From: Tyto alba
Taxonomy: Eukaryota; Chordata; Aves; Strigiformes; Tytonidae
DNA: 64,000 nt
Direction of reading: 5' to 3'
NCBI RefSeq assembly: GCF_018691265.1
Contig: NW_024881321.1
Location: forward strand, 15,935,198-15,999,197
In this document: one piece after another, positions 51,131 through 64,000 of the stretch
Position numbering within the stretch: position 1 is the stretch's first letter
Layout of the letters: each line of letters begins with the position of its first letter
The notes under the pieces: model-generated
Seen by the model: only the letters and a program-made list of their open reading frames with translations
Database searches by the model: none
What the model was told of the DNA's origin: nothing
Program-made: the position numbers and the translations under genes

Positions 51131-53806
51131 CTCATTTGAACATAAACTACATCATCCTAAACTGAAGAAAAAGAACAATTCTGTGAAGTTCCTTCACATT
51201 ATACAAGGTGACACCAGCAGAGGTCTTTTTTTGTGGTCATAAAACATTTTCCAAAACTTACACGCTAATCTCATGGGAAAAACCAAGAGGGACAATCCCT
51301 TAATACCTTCAAGATCAGGTCTGAAGGCATAGAAAAGCTTTTTGAAGTGCATTTCCTGCTCCATCCACCTTCTGTGTAACCCCACACGTTTACAATGAAA
51401 TAAACTGAAATAGATGCTACAGTCTGAAGTTGGAGTGTGTGAATGAGCAATGTATCACACACATGCATCAAGGTAAGGAGGAGAATATAAAACTAAAACT
51501 CTGAGTTGGGAATAGTATGATGAAAGCACATAGCAGGTCTAGAAATCAATTAATCACATGCATAGATACTTTGCCAAAAATACCGCTGCATTCCAAGATC
51601 TGTTTTTCTGAGATCTCTAAACCTGTCATCGTGACTGTTTGGTGAAGCAGAACTGTTATGTGGGAGGACCCAATGAGGTGCTGAGGGTCTTCTTCTAAAT
51701 TTAATCCTAGTTCTCAGCATCTTTTTACTTAAGAAATCTTTCCTTTTTATCTCTTTCCCCTAGCAGAATAAACAGGAAGAAATTAGGTAGAAATTAAAGG
51801 GAAAACAGGGCTACTTTGGCTTTCTGTTACTCCATTTTGCATCAAGAAAACTGAAATCAATGAGAACAGAATCAGTCCCACTATTCAACAGAGAATTTTG
51901 CTCCAGCAACATAGCCAGCCATCTGCTAGATACAGGCTACAAACTGGCTGTAGTAGTCAGGGTTTGTACTGAAAAGTGCTCTTTAATTGCTTAAGAAGAT
52001 GAGTATTTTTTCCTTTCCCATGTCATATGGTGAGGTCAGGCTTCCAGGATGTTCACTTACCTTTCATAGTTTACTGAGCAACAATATTCTGGATGCTGTA
52101 TTTCATATAAAACATATACATGTTTGAGACTATGCATATAGTATGACTGCATTTGGGTTATTTAATTACATTTTTCAAACTCTAAACATGTCTAAATGCT
52201 GTTGTAGTAGTGTATAACATAGATCCTCATTCAGCAAGATTTAGACATATTTATATTTCTGGAGCTCAAATAAATATCAGAAGATACTCCTTGAGCCCTG
52301 TAGCTACAAAAAGTATTTCATGTGATTTATTATAGCATAGAAATATACGTAATGATGAAAGTAAGCCCAGAAGAAGAGGATATGACTTTTTTTATCCCTT
52401 TGAAGACATCATAGCTATAACTTATGAGAAAACCAGTCTAGAGTGAATTGTGTGACTCTATTATCAGCTGTGGGGTAAATAAAATAATATTCTATTTAAT
52501 AGATATGACAACAGCTATTTAATTTACATCATGAGATAAAGGCTACTTCTTTTAAAATGAGCTCACCAAAGCTGAAGTTGAGAATAGTTAATAACTGAAA
52601 TGTTCAAGTTTGAAAGAGTATATATGGAATTTATAAAATGTCTAGTTCTCATTTTAGATTTGGTGTTGTGTAGAGGGCTTTTAGCTTTGTTTTCAGGGAA
52701 TTAAAAAATATGTTGGGTGGGTGGGTTGTTTTCTTTCTCCTTCCCAAAAAAGATAATGAAAAGAGAAACAGAGAAACTGAATAATAGCTATGGTTAAGTT
52801 CACGTCTTATGAAATTGGTGCTAGCTAAACAATAGACAAAGCCACCAATCAAACTTTAACTTTTGCGGTATCTTTGGAATTATGCCATCTTAGACAGATG
52901 CTCATGGACATAGATAATGCTTACAGAATTCATACTTCTAACACGCGCTAAAATGGGTGTTATTTTTTAAGGAATTAAACCACTGTACAATAGTAATTCA
53001 ATTCAAGTAAAGATTACAGTTTAAAAATTCCCTGTGAAGTACATGATCAGACTTAACCCACTTAACCAGTCCCCTTCGTTTTCTTGGATGTCAGCTATTT
53101 ATAACAGTTACTTTGCCACTCAAACAATTTTGTGTCAACAGGAAATGAGTTAGACAATTTTTAGTAAACACATAAAGAACAGCTCTACAGATAGTTGTTT
53201 AATTATGAAAAGGAACTCACTGAAGCATAAAAATAAATTGCAAAAACTTAGGTTTGGGCAAAGGGCTTGGAACACAGGTATGAATACATCCATTTTCATC
53301 TGTCCTGGCACTATAGTAGCTACCTATATTTTTCTAACTGCCATTTAATTTCTGTGGTTATTATTTTATTTATGAAGCCATATTTGTATTATTAAATGAG
53401 TTGAGTATTAACAGTAATCAAAGTTTCATTTTTCTGTGCTAAGAAGGCAGTACAGTTTTAGAGAAAAATTTGAAGAGCAGAGAAAACCACCCACAAAATG
53501 TGTGTTATCTTAATCTGCAGCTGAAATTATAGAATGCATCTGATGTGCAGGATAGAATATACTTGCTCTTCTATAAAACACCATAGTGAACAGAACAGTG
53601 CATAATGAAAGCAGATGCAATTAAATAAATCTGGAATTCTTGCTTGAAATTCTGTTTTCATAATTCTGCTTTCAGAAAAGAAATTACTGGGATCAAACCT
53701 AGGTCTATTGTTTTATAGTTCCACTAATAAGTCATTCTCTTACCTTTCCACCAACTTAGTTACAGTGGCTGCATTTTTTTCAAAAGTATGAGCTATAAGC
53801 AATATG

Positions 53807-53844
53807 AAAAAAAAAAACCAAACCAAACCAAACCAAACAAACCC
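53807..53844. repeat. Poly(A) followed by (ACCAA)n
   Basis: An 11-base A run leads into about five units of ccaaa. Confidence 0.93.
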
Positions 53845-54522
53845 CAAATCAAGACAATTAGGAAGCTGCTCGTGTTATGTAAAAAACAGTTACAGAAAGA
53901 GTTCTTAAAATAATACTTCAAGACTTCAGATTTTTCCCTCAGACAGACTAAACAGGTCTTTTAACTATTCCTTCACTGTACCTGACCACGATGATATCAA
54001 AATATGTTACATTTTACTATTTGCTATTTTGAGTATTTTAAAATATTAAGAAAAATTGTTGATATAGATTTCCTTTAGTTGAAAATGGAAGTATTATTTT
54101 AATATATCAGAAGAGTCATCAGTGGAAAGATAGCACACAAACCTCTAGTTTATTGCACATTTTCTACTACAGAAGTATGTATTAAAACAGTTAACATATC
54201 TTTCTGCCCTCAATTTTTTCAGAACAACTCTAATTTAGATATGGAAATTTTTCAAACTTAAATCAACAGCAGAAGAACTTGATTGAGTCTGTATTAAACT
54301 GTGCTCAATGTTAAGTCAGGTAGTCCACACATCTCGTATTTCTAATTAAATTTTTATGCAGCACTTAAAAATACTGTAATATAATATTAACAGTTAATTT
54401 AATAATTAAAATCTTATTTTTTCACAGTGACTTCATGGCTCATGTTTATTTCTTTATCTGTATACAACAAGTGGAAAAGCTGTATAGGTTATTTTTTATT
54501 AATATTATATATTTTACTGGGC

Positions 54523-54580
54523 CCACACACATACATACACACTCTTACACACAAACACACACACACACACACACATACAC
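54523..54580. repeat. (CA)n microsatellite
   Basis: An imperfect CA-repeat with an uninterrupted core near 54554-54574. Confidence 0.95.
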
Positions 54581-55905
54581 AAAAAAAGGTTGGCCAGGAA
54601 ATTAGACATCTTATCTGTGAGCTTGCTAAATAAGGACCAATAACCTAGGTCTGCAGTACTCTGTGTGATAACTGCTTTTACAAAATGAAATTTTGACTTT
54701 TTCACAGCTTAGCTACAAGTAGACACTATCAGTAAAACTGCATTTCTGTGCAATATGATGGGAAGTAAAAGATTTCAACATCTGACAGGAGAAAATGAAC
54801 AACTGATAAACAATCTTTGAAATGTTCTCTTACTGCAAAGCATGCTTTTGATGATGATTTACATTTTTATTATTGTTGACTTTCAGGATGGGGCTGATGG
54901 TTGGCTAAACATACAATAACTGAAAGAACAAACCACATAAAATGCAAACCAAATCAAATGAAGAATATGACTGGCATTATCTGCTTTAAAAGCTTTTGTT
55001 CATTTTTCTCCTTCATTTAAGTATTCAGTAAATGTAATTAAAATTCAATTTATTGGTGAAAATGAAAAAAAAATAAAATAAAAAATAAATTTTCATCATA
55101 ACTTTCTGATTCCAAAATGGTAAATATTCCAATTACTTTTCCCACTTATATTCTCTCACTCAAAACAAGAATTAAATTCTAATTTTGAATCAAATGCACA
55201 ATGAATGAACTAGTACTAACACTTAATGCTCCTGCAGAGTCTTTTGTCAATATTTGATGTTGTATGCTGATCTGGGATTGTAGCTGTGGGGAAAAACAGT
55301 GTACAACTTATTAAAGATAATCATGCTGAAATGTCAATGAATAGAAAATCTGTTTTTGAAAAAGTGTGTTACTTCCTTGACAGTGAAATCATCAAAAATT
55401 TCTTGGTACTTCACTGAAGGGCAATGCAAGGAACAGAGTCAAAATTGTTTGTTAATTCAGTTAATGTGTTCAACTGTGTTAAATAAATTGGAGGAAACTA
55501 ATGTATAAGCAATTATTTGATTTTGCTTTGGTGTTTTGAAGACAGTTCTTAAAAGGTTTGGTATTTTTTGGACAATCAATTTTTCATTTAATATAAGATT
55601 TTTAAAGCAGTAACATAACTGAAAAATGTAACTTTTTAGAATTAGAAAATAATAAAAAATATTTTTGGTTAAACCAATGTTAATTTGACTAAATCCTTAT
55701 TCCCGCTGTAATTTCCAATTAAAATTTTACATAATTGTTTCTTATGTGTTACTGTTAGTCTGTAAATTAAAACTGAAAATTTCATTAGCCACCCATCTTT
55801 ATCTTTTAAATTTAATCAAGTAAATTAAATAAAATTGGTTATAAATGAACACACCCTCATCTTAGTTCTTTAACATTTTAATTATAAAAATTTAATGTTA
55901 AATAA

Positions 55906-55930
55906 TAAAAAAATAAAAAAAAAAAAAAAA
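55906..55930. repeat. A-rich tract
   Basis: A-rich run closing a very AT-rich stretch that extends from about 55560. Confidence 0.9.
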
Positions 55931-57429
55931 TCCCAACAGAAGTTGGAGTAAAATTCTGTATGCTATAATCACTCTGGAAAACCAAATCATTCTTTTATTT
56001 CTGTACCTATCTTCAATTTAATACTGTTCAGCCTACTTTTGGGTTTTAGCTATGAATTCCATTCTTCATCATACTTATTTATAACGTTTAAATACATGGG
56101 ATCAAGCTGTAGCTACTTATTTACTGTGTTACATCATTTTAATCAGTGCTCAGAAGCACTGACACATAATTCAGCTCCTAGAAGCAAGGACAGAAATACT
56201 AGAGTCTATCATACAAACTGTTGGGATGATAGTCTAACATAGGCTTGTACCATAATTCCTGTTTGGATTGTTTACGTAGATTCATGGATAGCTGTTGGTA
56301 ACTGAATGCAGAAAGGGAAAAATGAAGTAGCAGTGGAAGTAAAAATACTGGTAATCTTGGTTATACAACTGTGTTTTGTTGTAGGTTATAGTTGAGATGT
56401 AGAGTTTATATAGGCGAGTTAGAAAGTATTTCTTTTATTTTTATGTCTATTAGATAAAGTAGAACACAATTTATTAACGTTTACAAAGAAATTAAAACAC
56501 AATTATAGTTCAAAAATCATACTGACTTTAAGCAAAAAATAATTACCTCCACTCATTGTTTTTTAAAGTAAATAATTAATATATTACCTTGAGTCTTTCA
56601 CCTCAAAAGTTACAATGGTTAAAGTATAACAGAGTGTCTATTGAAACAACAGGAAAAGTTTCCCATGCCATATTTGTGATGAAAAAATCAGAACATAACT
56701 TCAGAACTGATAACTGACATTTCTGTTTAGAAGTAGGCAACCAAGGAACTCAATTATTCAGTTTATGTGAAAATTTCCCTTTACATTTCATACATACCAC
56801 CTTGGCTAACAGCTGAAACAGAAATCCTATCTAACTGACATTTTGCACAAATGCATCAAGTGCAACCTGGGGATAATGACAGGCTAAGGACTTGCCAAAG
56901 ATAAACTGTAAAAACAAAAATTCCACTTGTTAGCATAACTTTGGGTAGCGAAGGTATCGACTGGCTTCAGCAACTGTTTTCTAATGGGTAATCTGTAGTG
57001 CTAACGTGCAAGTTCAGTGAGGTATACGACTCTCTTAAGGTGAAATGGACAAACCCCAATCAAACATTTTGCAAGAATTCTGGGAAATATAGAACAGTAT
57101 GTGGTTAGAAAACCTCAATTTGAAAGAAATCCAATTACTTGAAATCATAAATTGTATAAAGAAAGGAAGTCTGCACATCTGCAATGTGTATCTTAAACAT
57201 TTTCGATATTAAACGAAAGCAAGCAGAGCAGGGACTGCAATCCTAAAGATGACAGGATCATAGATACTATTTTGCTGTAAATAAAATGTTTTGTTAATAA
57301 AGTCATGACCCAATATCCTTTCCTGAAACAAATATTTTTCCCTTGTGTTTGGATGTTGTAGTGCTAAACAAAAGGGCTGTGATTTGATCTCTGACCATGA
57401 GGCAAAGCAAGATTTTGTTGTGTCCACAT

Positions 57430-57780
57430 TATTTAGTGCTAGTACTTTCTAGAGCAGATGTGTTGAGGAGGGAGCTAATTGTAGCAGTCAAAACAGAGCC
57501 AGGCTAAAAGCTAACAATTAAGCAGTATGGACAATCAAGGATTCAGACCTTAAGCTCACTCTCCAGCTCTCTTTTATTTAGGAGAATTTATGGCCTGTTA
57601 CATTGAGGCTTTGCTATGCAACAAAGGAGAAACGTGCCTTGAAAACACAGCTAAAAAGTCATTGAAGTTGTATTTTTATGAGTTCTTACAATGGAAAATT
57701 GACATGCTTTCACTGTCCCACAAATCAGACTGCTACAAACTGAACATATTTTGTTTGAACTGCAAAAATTGCATGCAGAC
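57430..57780. promoter_or_regulatory. Candidate intronic regulatory block (weaker)
   Basis: A non-repetitive stretch with ctaattgtag and acaattaagc homeodomain-type words, a gacaatcaagg SOX-like word and a 66-codon plus-strand open frame. Evidence is compositional only. Confidence 0.22.
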
Positions 57781-58571
57781 AAAAACATAACTTTTCATTC
57801 AAAAAAAAATCTGTACTTGAGCAGACCTTTGTTGAACAAAGTTTTAAATCCCCTTTTTTTTCTAATCACAGATAAAAAAGGTGCCAGATGCAGATCCTCC
57901 TGTCAGGAAAACCAGAAGGCAGACACTACAGACACGAGGGAGAAAACACTTCTGCATACTCTAAGTTCAGTATTCGGAGAGGGTAGGATAAACTTACAGC
58001 TAAATACTCTCCTAAAAATTCTTCACATAGAAGAGATATGTTGGAAACTCATTTTAACTAGAATTATAATCTAAGATAAACCTTTTTAAAAAAACCTTTG
58101 CCATACAGGTTTGGGGTTTTTTTGGTTCATTTGTTTGGTTATTTTTAAATTCCTCCATTTGAACACTATTAAATATTCACATTTTATTTAAATCATTGGT
58201 TGCAGGAAATTTGAGTCTTTTTTGTTGAGAAAAAAATGCATAACTATATTGTCCAGCTGAATTTCTAAATTCATATATATATGTCCTTAATGTGACCCAA
58301 GATGGAACTGGTTAGATTACATACCTGCTGATTTCCATAGGTATCTCCTATTAAGATGATCAATAACATATACCCTTCTATCACAAGACATGTATTATAA
58401 GCTCCTGCAGTGCATTCATAACTTTTCTGTGCTCAGAGATGTCCAATACTCATTATTTCTAGTAGTCATTTTCTGAATGTTGAGCGTGTTAGAAATATGC
58501 TTAGTGAAAAACATTGTGGGGAAAGAATTGTCCTATATTATTTGCAAAATAAACCATAATAAACTGTTCCC

Positions 58572-58573
58572 TT

Positions 58574-58606
<33 letters not shown>
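58572..58606. repeat. T(9)A(26) junction run
   Basis: Nine T bases directly followed by 26 A bases, a self-complementary junction. Confidence 0.95.
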
Positions 58607-58607
<1 letters not shown>

Positions 58608-58979
58608 TTAAAATAGTATAATGTAGCTTTGGTAAAATAAATATCGACTTGTCCTAGGTTATCAAGTCCTGAAATGTCCCTATTAGTAGATACAGCTTCA
58701 ACAATTGTTTAAGGTGTTTTAGCTGTATCTGCAGGGCTCCAGTGGTGAGTCTTTTCTCCTGCGTATAACAAATATCTTACATTGCCAACCTCCTTTTGTC
58801 TCACTGCCAAGGTCATGGACAAGAAACAGACTGAGCTTTTCCACTTTGTTAATATAGGGTTTCTGGAGATTTTTAGGAAACTCGGGAAATTCTGTGCCCA
58901 GTAAAAAACAAGTCACTTGTATAACAGTGGGCAACAGTATCAAGTGTTCTGCACCTGTTTTACACTCCAGCACTGTAAT

Positions 58980-59190
58980 TTCTGCAAAGTAAACAGTAGA
59001 TCTCAGGGTCAGATTACAAATTCTAGTAGGCTGTTTGCTAGATTGCTGCTTTGTTTAACCTTTACACTTTCATTTAGAAAGGAGAAAGTATCATTGTCAC
59101 ACCAAGAGGGCAGTTAAAGAGTTTTAATTAACTGTGGAGGTAATTAGACCTCCCAGTTTAACAATTATCAGACAATTCTTTTCTCCTCTA
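58980..59190. promoter_or_regulatory. Candidate intronic regulatory block (weaker)
   Basis: Closely spaced homeodomain-type words (ttttaattaactg, gtaattagacc, acaattatcag) with a caagagggcag word that resembles part of a CTCF site. Inference only. Confidence 0.25.
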
Positions 59191-60899
59191 AGTCCTTTAA
59201 AGTAGCACAGGTTTTTTTATATGGAACAAAATTCATTTCATAAATACTTTGTAAAAAAAGTGGATAAAAGACTACACAGAAAGAAAAGCTGATTCCGCTA
59301 TGAAATTATCTATTTCCTTTTTCTAATTTAATAACAAGTCAAAATCTATCAGCTTCTCACCCACCATTCCCTGCCAAAGTCCAATCCTAATCCAATTGCT
59401 CCTTTTATTAATCCCCCCTCCTTTCAGCCTCCAGAGCCTCTGCTCTGTTTGGCCCATTGTGGTATTCACACATATGACAAAGGTGAAAGAAAAACCTCCC
59501 TCTCTTTCTTTCCAGTAATGTTTTCTGTTGATAACTGTAGTTTAAACAGTGTCTGTCCTTACAATTATTTGAAATGTCTAATCCAGTTCTTTCTCTCCCT
59601 GCAGAAGACAAGATCTCTAGTCATGAGGGACATTGCTCATCAGTTCTGATTCTCAACTTCATTTTTCAAGATGTAGATACACTTCAAAAAGCAAGTAGTA
59701 GCGAACTTATCCCCAGAGTCAAGGCAGGAATCCAAAACATTAACTCTCCTGAACACAAAACATAACTATAAATGTAGATATATTAAGTATATATACATAG
59801 GTCACTTAAAGAAGTACAATGGAAAGTAATACAGAACTTTGTTCAATGGCTTTCCTTAAAGAAAAAAAAATAAGGGGGGAGAGGGGAGTTGCATCTTCTG
59901 CTTGCATGTAACGATTATTACAGCTTCCCCTGAGTTAACCACACAACAGGTGTGTGCTCTGGGCATTTCTCTTGTATTGTTCTGCTAAAACCTACTTCCC
60001 ATACACCTATATTCCAATACACAGCCTCTGCTGAACACAGTGTCTGTTACACTGTGTGTCTGTATGCATATAGAACTATGTTTTAATCCTAATGCCCTCC
60101 ATGTGAGGCTCACAAATTTTAAAAAAATTATTAAATACATTTCTCACTAGTACAGATTCGGATGATATAGATGAAGACGTGAGTCAAACAGGTCATAAAA
60201 CCACTGACAGTGGGGTGATAGTGACACTGACAGATTAGAGAGTCAAACCCAGGTCTGTACATATAATGTATGTTTCTTCACTCACAAAAATTCTTGTAGC
60301 ATTTAATTATTACAAAATGTCTTTTGGACATATAGGTAAGAATTTTAAATAATATCAACCCATACTGATTTTACTTCTATTCACTTAGGAAAAGAAGAGA
60401 ATTCAGCTTGTTGGTGACAAGCAAATTATCATGCTTTATATTTTAATTGGAAGTTGATAGGATAACCAAAAAAGGACAAAATTTAAAGAAAAGCATGAGG
60501 AAGCTAGAAAATGTAAAGAACTGAAAATGCTAAAATGATGACAGAAGACAGCCAAGAAAAGAACAGCATTTGGCCAGGTGGAATATTTTCTCTTTTGGTT
60601 GAATTACCGTGTGAAATAAAAATGAAAACAGAAGACTAACATCTAACAGCAGCTCAGGAGTTTGAGGTGCTATCATAAACTTCTTAAGATTTACTCTCAT
60701 TATATTAACCCTCCCCAAACTGTAGTGTAGTTACAAGCCTTGTGAAATCTCAGTTGCTTATCATTTACTCTACATATAATGAATCCTTATTTGTAATATG
60801 CACCATATAATGGAGTAGTAAATATTTCCAATTAGCTTTAGTGTCACAGTCCTCAAAAACTGATGCATTTATGTTAATATAAAAGCGTACATGGAACAT

Positions 60900-61110
60900 T
60901 TTATCATGCATTAGAGATTTTAATCAGGTAATCTGCACGGCATCTGGAAACCTAAGCAGAGGCAAAGTCTGCTATAACAAAGGCACTGTAACAGTTCACC
61001 TTCAGTGAAGAACAATAATGCATTATTAAATTCACTTTCCTGCTCAGTGGTTACACTTAGCTGACCACAGCAAATTTGCTCTCTGCCTGGTCTTCACAAG
61101 TTGGCAGAAA
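60900..61110. promoter_or_regulatory. Candidate intronic regulatory block (weaker)
   Basis: A patch with gcacggcatctgg, acaaaggcac, aataatgcattattaaa and gaccacagc (RUNX-like) words in a compact arrangement. Inference only. Confidence 0.25.
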
Positions 61111-62390
61111 AATAGATTCTGTCACATTTAACGGGTTCTGAAAATGACAGGATGCCTCTCTTGGTTTAACTATAAACCATAATCTTTCAGAAGTAAATAT
61201 AATTACAAATGCCTTTTGTCACGTAGTTCTTAGGAAGGATATTATATGTGGGTTATTAGAGTAGTAGATCTCACTATGTACTTGAATATCATTAGAAGCC
61301 AGAATTGATATTGCACAACAGTAACTTCAAAAGAAGAATCAGATTTCTATTTTTCTTTGATCCTAAATGACATCATAATTCTTGGAAAACAAAGATACAG
61401 ACATCAAATTCCTTGAGCACAGTCAAACTGTTATCAAGAGATATTACTCTTTAAACTAACATCAAAGCAAAAACCATGTTCTATTTTTTCCTAAATACTG
61501 TTTTAATCTAATTCTACATCTATTAGTAATTTGCTTTGTTTTACATACATTTGACTGAAGGAACTTTTAAGAAAACTGTCTTAGACTCAGGATTTAGTGA
61601 TGAAGAATTATTGATTAGAAATTTAATTAGCAAAAGTCAGCATAGTTATATACAACAGAACCTGATTCATTTTGGTTTCCAAGGAGTTTTATCATGCTGC
61701 AAGCCTGATAAGAATCTGCTCCCTATGATGACATTCACTTTCAGGTAGAGGTCTTGAACCAACACTGAACACCACTTAAGTCCCAGTGAAGTGCAGTTTA
61801 GGTCCCCATTAAGATCTGTTAAAGAGTTTTAATTATCTTTGTGTATGTAACTAGTTTAACAATGGTAAGACACATTTTTTTCTTCTGTAAGCCCTTCAAT
61901 TCAGGTAGTTTTATTAGAAGTATCTTAGTTCTAACGTGGGAAGTATGTAGACTCGCTGAAAGACAGGCTTGGATTCTGGAATCTGTTTATGGCTTTTTAT
62001 TACTTATTTAGGTACAAAAAAATAAGGTTTCTTAAGACTTCAGAAGGAACTTAGGTATTACAATGACACCGTACTCGAAACTCACATGAAACTTAATGTA
62101 GTCATCTTCCACCTAAGTGGAATTACCACCTTGTGTTAGGTAGTCTGTCCATAACTTATTTAATTTAGGTGCCCAGATTGAAAATTCTGTAAATTGAGAA
62201 AGGATCTAAAATGGCATGAAAAGTTTGTAGCTTAAATCCACCTTTCTGAGACCAGCAGTGACACACTTTGGACATGAGGACAACTGAAGTTTTCCTGGAC
62301 ATTCAAGAAATACTGCTGGGAGTCGTGATCATTCTTCAGCAGAGAGGTACTTATGATCTTCTTTTAAACCATTAAACACAAGTTCATGGT

Positions 62391-62975
62391 ATCACAGAAC
62401 GGTTTTGGTTGGAAGGGACCTTAAAGATCATCTAGTTCAGCCTCCCTCCTAAGGGCAGGGCCAACTCTCACCAGATCAGGTTGCCTAAAGCCCCATCCAA
62501 CCTGACCTTGAGCATTTTCAATGATGGGGCATCCACAGCTTCTCCAGTCAACTTGTTCCAGTTCTCATTACACTCATCATAAAAAATTTCTTCCTTATGT
62601 CCAGTCTACACCTCTTTCAGTTTAAAACTGCTGCTGCTTGCCCTCTCACCACAGCCCTTGTCTCTCTCCAATGTTCTTGCAATGTCCCTTTAAGTATTGA
62701 AAGGCTACAAGAAGGTGTCCCTGGAGCCTTCTCCTCTCCAGGCTGAACAATGCCAACTTTCTCAACCTTTCTTCATAGAAGAGTTGTTCATAGGAGAGGT
62801 GTTATGATCTTTTTTGTGGCTTTCCTCTAACAGGATCTGCTCTAACAGGTCCATGTCCTTCCTCTGCTGGGGACCTCAGATCTGGATGCGGTACTCCAGG
62901 GTGGGGTCTCATAAGAGTTGAGTAAAGGGGAAGAATCAGCTCCCTTGACCTGCTGGCCACACCTCTGTTTTTGTC
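62391..62975 (-). mobile_element. CR1 LINE fragment, best preserved copy (antisense)
   Basis: The plus strand reads tcacagaacggttttggttgg, aagggaccttaaagatcatc, gccccatccaacctgacctt, gatggggcatccac and tggagccttctcctctccag, ending at ccttgacctgctggccac. This is the reverse complement of the CR1 3' UTR followed by the end of the reverse-transcriptase ORF. On the minus strand the remnant peptide SRELILPLYSTLMRPH (inside the open frame 62802-63083) matches the C-terminal end of the CR1 reverse transcriptase and then goes out of frame. About 585 bases remain; the copy is truncated at its 5' end and inactive. Confidence 0.93.
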
Positions 62976-64000
62976 ACAGTTGGACAGTGGCGATGGTGAT
63001 GAAATTTTCCAGTTATCTACAAAACTACCTTGATATGTAGGAGAATTTTCTTTTCCCTCTGCTATCTGAAGAAATTCAGTCACAACTAGCTAATTCGGGA
63101 ATGTATTTTAGTCATTTCCCCTTCTATCTGTGAAGAAAATCCAGGTTAAACCTGCATTTAACTTCTTGTTAAACCTGTTCCCCTGATTAGTTCCTCTGCC
63201 AAGAGCCAAGCAATGTAAGAGTTAACATGACTTTACTTCTTGATTACATGGGCACTCTCCAAAGCATGTTGAGTCCTAAGTTCAAACCATCATTCTAGTT
63301 ACCTATCTACATCAAAATATTCAGTACACCAGGGACTGGACTTCAGTACTTTTCTTCCAAAAAGAATGTCCTAACCACCAAGTTATGCTTGCAACCATGA
63401 GTATGGTCCCTTTGGCCATATACATAGCCATACAAAGAGGATGAGAGATTAAGGCTATCCACACTACTTGATTCTTATACTCAGTCTCTGGCTTTAGTTT
63501 GGACTACTCTAACACTCTGCAAGACAGACATGCTCAAGTGCTTGCCTGAAATTATGTGCATATAAGTATGTCCATACCACTTGGATCTTGGGTTGAGACC
63601 AGTTTCTGTCTTATTCTCTGTGACATGATACCCACAGAATTTCTACTATAGGATCTAGTGAAAAATGGATTATGCCACATAAACTGGAACCACTTTACAT
63701 AACTGGGAAACTCATGATTCAGTCACCTAATCTGTAATGGCATGGCACTGAGAGCCACCTTTCACTTTTAGGGCACGTAAACTTCTCACTAGTACAACTT
63801 AATGGATTTAAATATAAAAATTACATCCCCTCCCCAAATACAAGTAAATTTCAGGAAAAAAATAATAGCATTGTATTTAAATTATAACTATAATCTTTGC
63901 TTTATATAGTTAGCATTCTAAAAGATACTAGGTTTATGTCTGGAACCATAAATATAATTGTGAGAGTTCTGAATTCAAATACTAATTCCAGATAGTACGG

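Larger units (their letters stand above)
23552..64000 (-). other. DACH1: DACH1 large upstream intron, incomplete (more than 40 kb)
   Basis: From the acceptor at 23552 to the right edge no DACH1 exon was recognised. I looked for the expected preceding segment, an Asn-Gln-Met-rich stretch ending in His-Ile-Glu-Lys, without success. The intron includes three CR1 pieces, a MIR-like relic, microsatellites, long A and T runs, a palindrome cluster and several candidate regulatory blocks, all listed separately. Very large introns are known for vertebrate DACH1. An unrecognised lncRNA or microRNA inside it cannot be excluded. Confidence 0.85.

Noticed and set aside
53691..53720. gggatcaaacctaggtct as a tRNA/SINE B-box
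   Set aside because: No matching A box at the right distance.
62802..63083. Minus-strand 93-residue open frame as a possible gene
   Set aside because: It is the remnant end of a CR1 reverse transcriptase, read out of frame into flanking DNA.

Overview
This window looks like vertebrate nuclear DNA, most likely from a bird. Three CR1 LINE fragments have the avian 3'-end signature. Mammalian Alu, B1 and L1 elements are absent, repeats are sparse, and the background is AT-rich. There are no bacterial-style operons, CRISPR arrays or recognisable tRNA or rRNA genes.

Only one protein-coding gene can be supported: DACH1 (dachshund family transcription co-regulator 1), on the minus strand. Four consecutive coding exons are visible, at 23400-23551, 14464-14611, 10023-10166 and 9482-9550. 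All have GT donors and AG acceptors, and their split codons join without a frame break (513 nt, 171 codons). They encode most of the C-terminal quarter: the Ser/Pro-rich linker, the coiled-coil DachBox-C and the acidic tail. The very last coding exon (about the final dozen residues, stop codon and 3' UTR) was not found and probably lies left of position 1. All 5' exons, including those for the DachBox-N DNA-binding domain, lie right of position 64000.

Layout: 1-9481 is intron 3' of the last visible exon, with several strand-asymmetric purine-rich tracts. 9551-10022 (472 bp), 10167-14463 (4.3 kb) and 14612-23399 (8.8 kb) are introns between visible exons. 23552-64000 is more than 40 kb of one large upstream intron. 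That intron holds CR1 fragments, a probable MIR/CORE-SINE relic, microsatellites, a palindrome cluster, and several blocks whose composition suggests conserved regulatory DNA. The best of these is 45380-45960, which keeps twelve CpGs in an AT-rich, CpG-poor setting and is open in frames on both strands.

Nothing here amounts to a new protein system. Most of the information in this window is probably cis-regulatory, which fits DACH1 as a developmental gene set among long-range enhancers. The enhancer calls are inferences from composition and motifs and need cross-species alignment.
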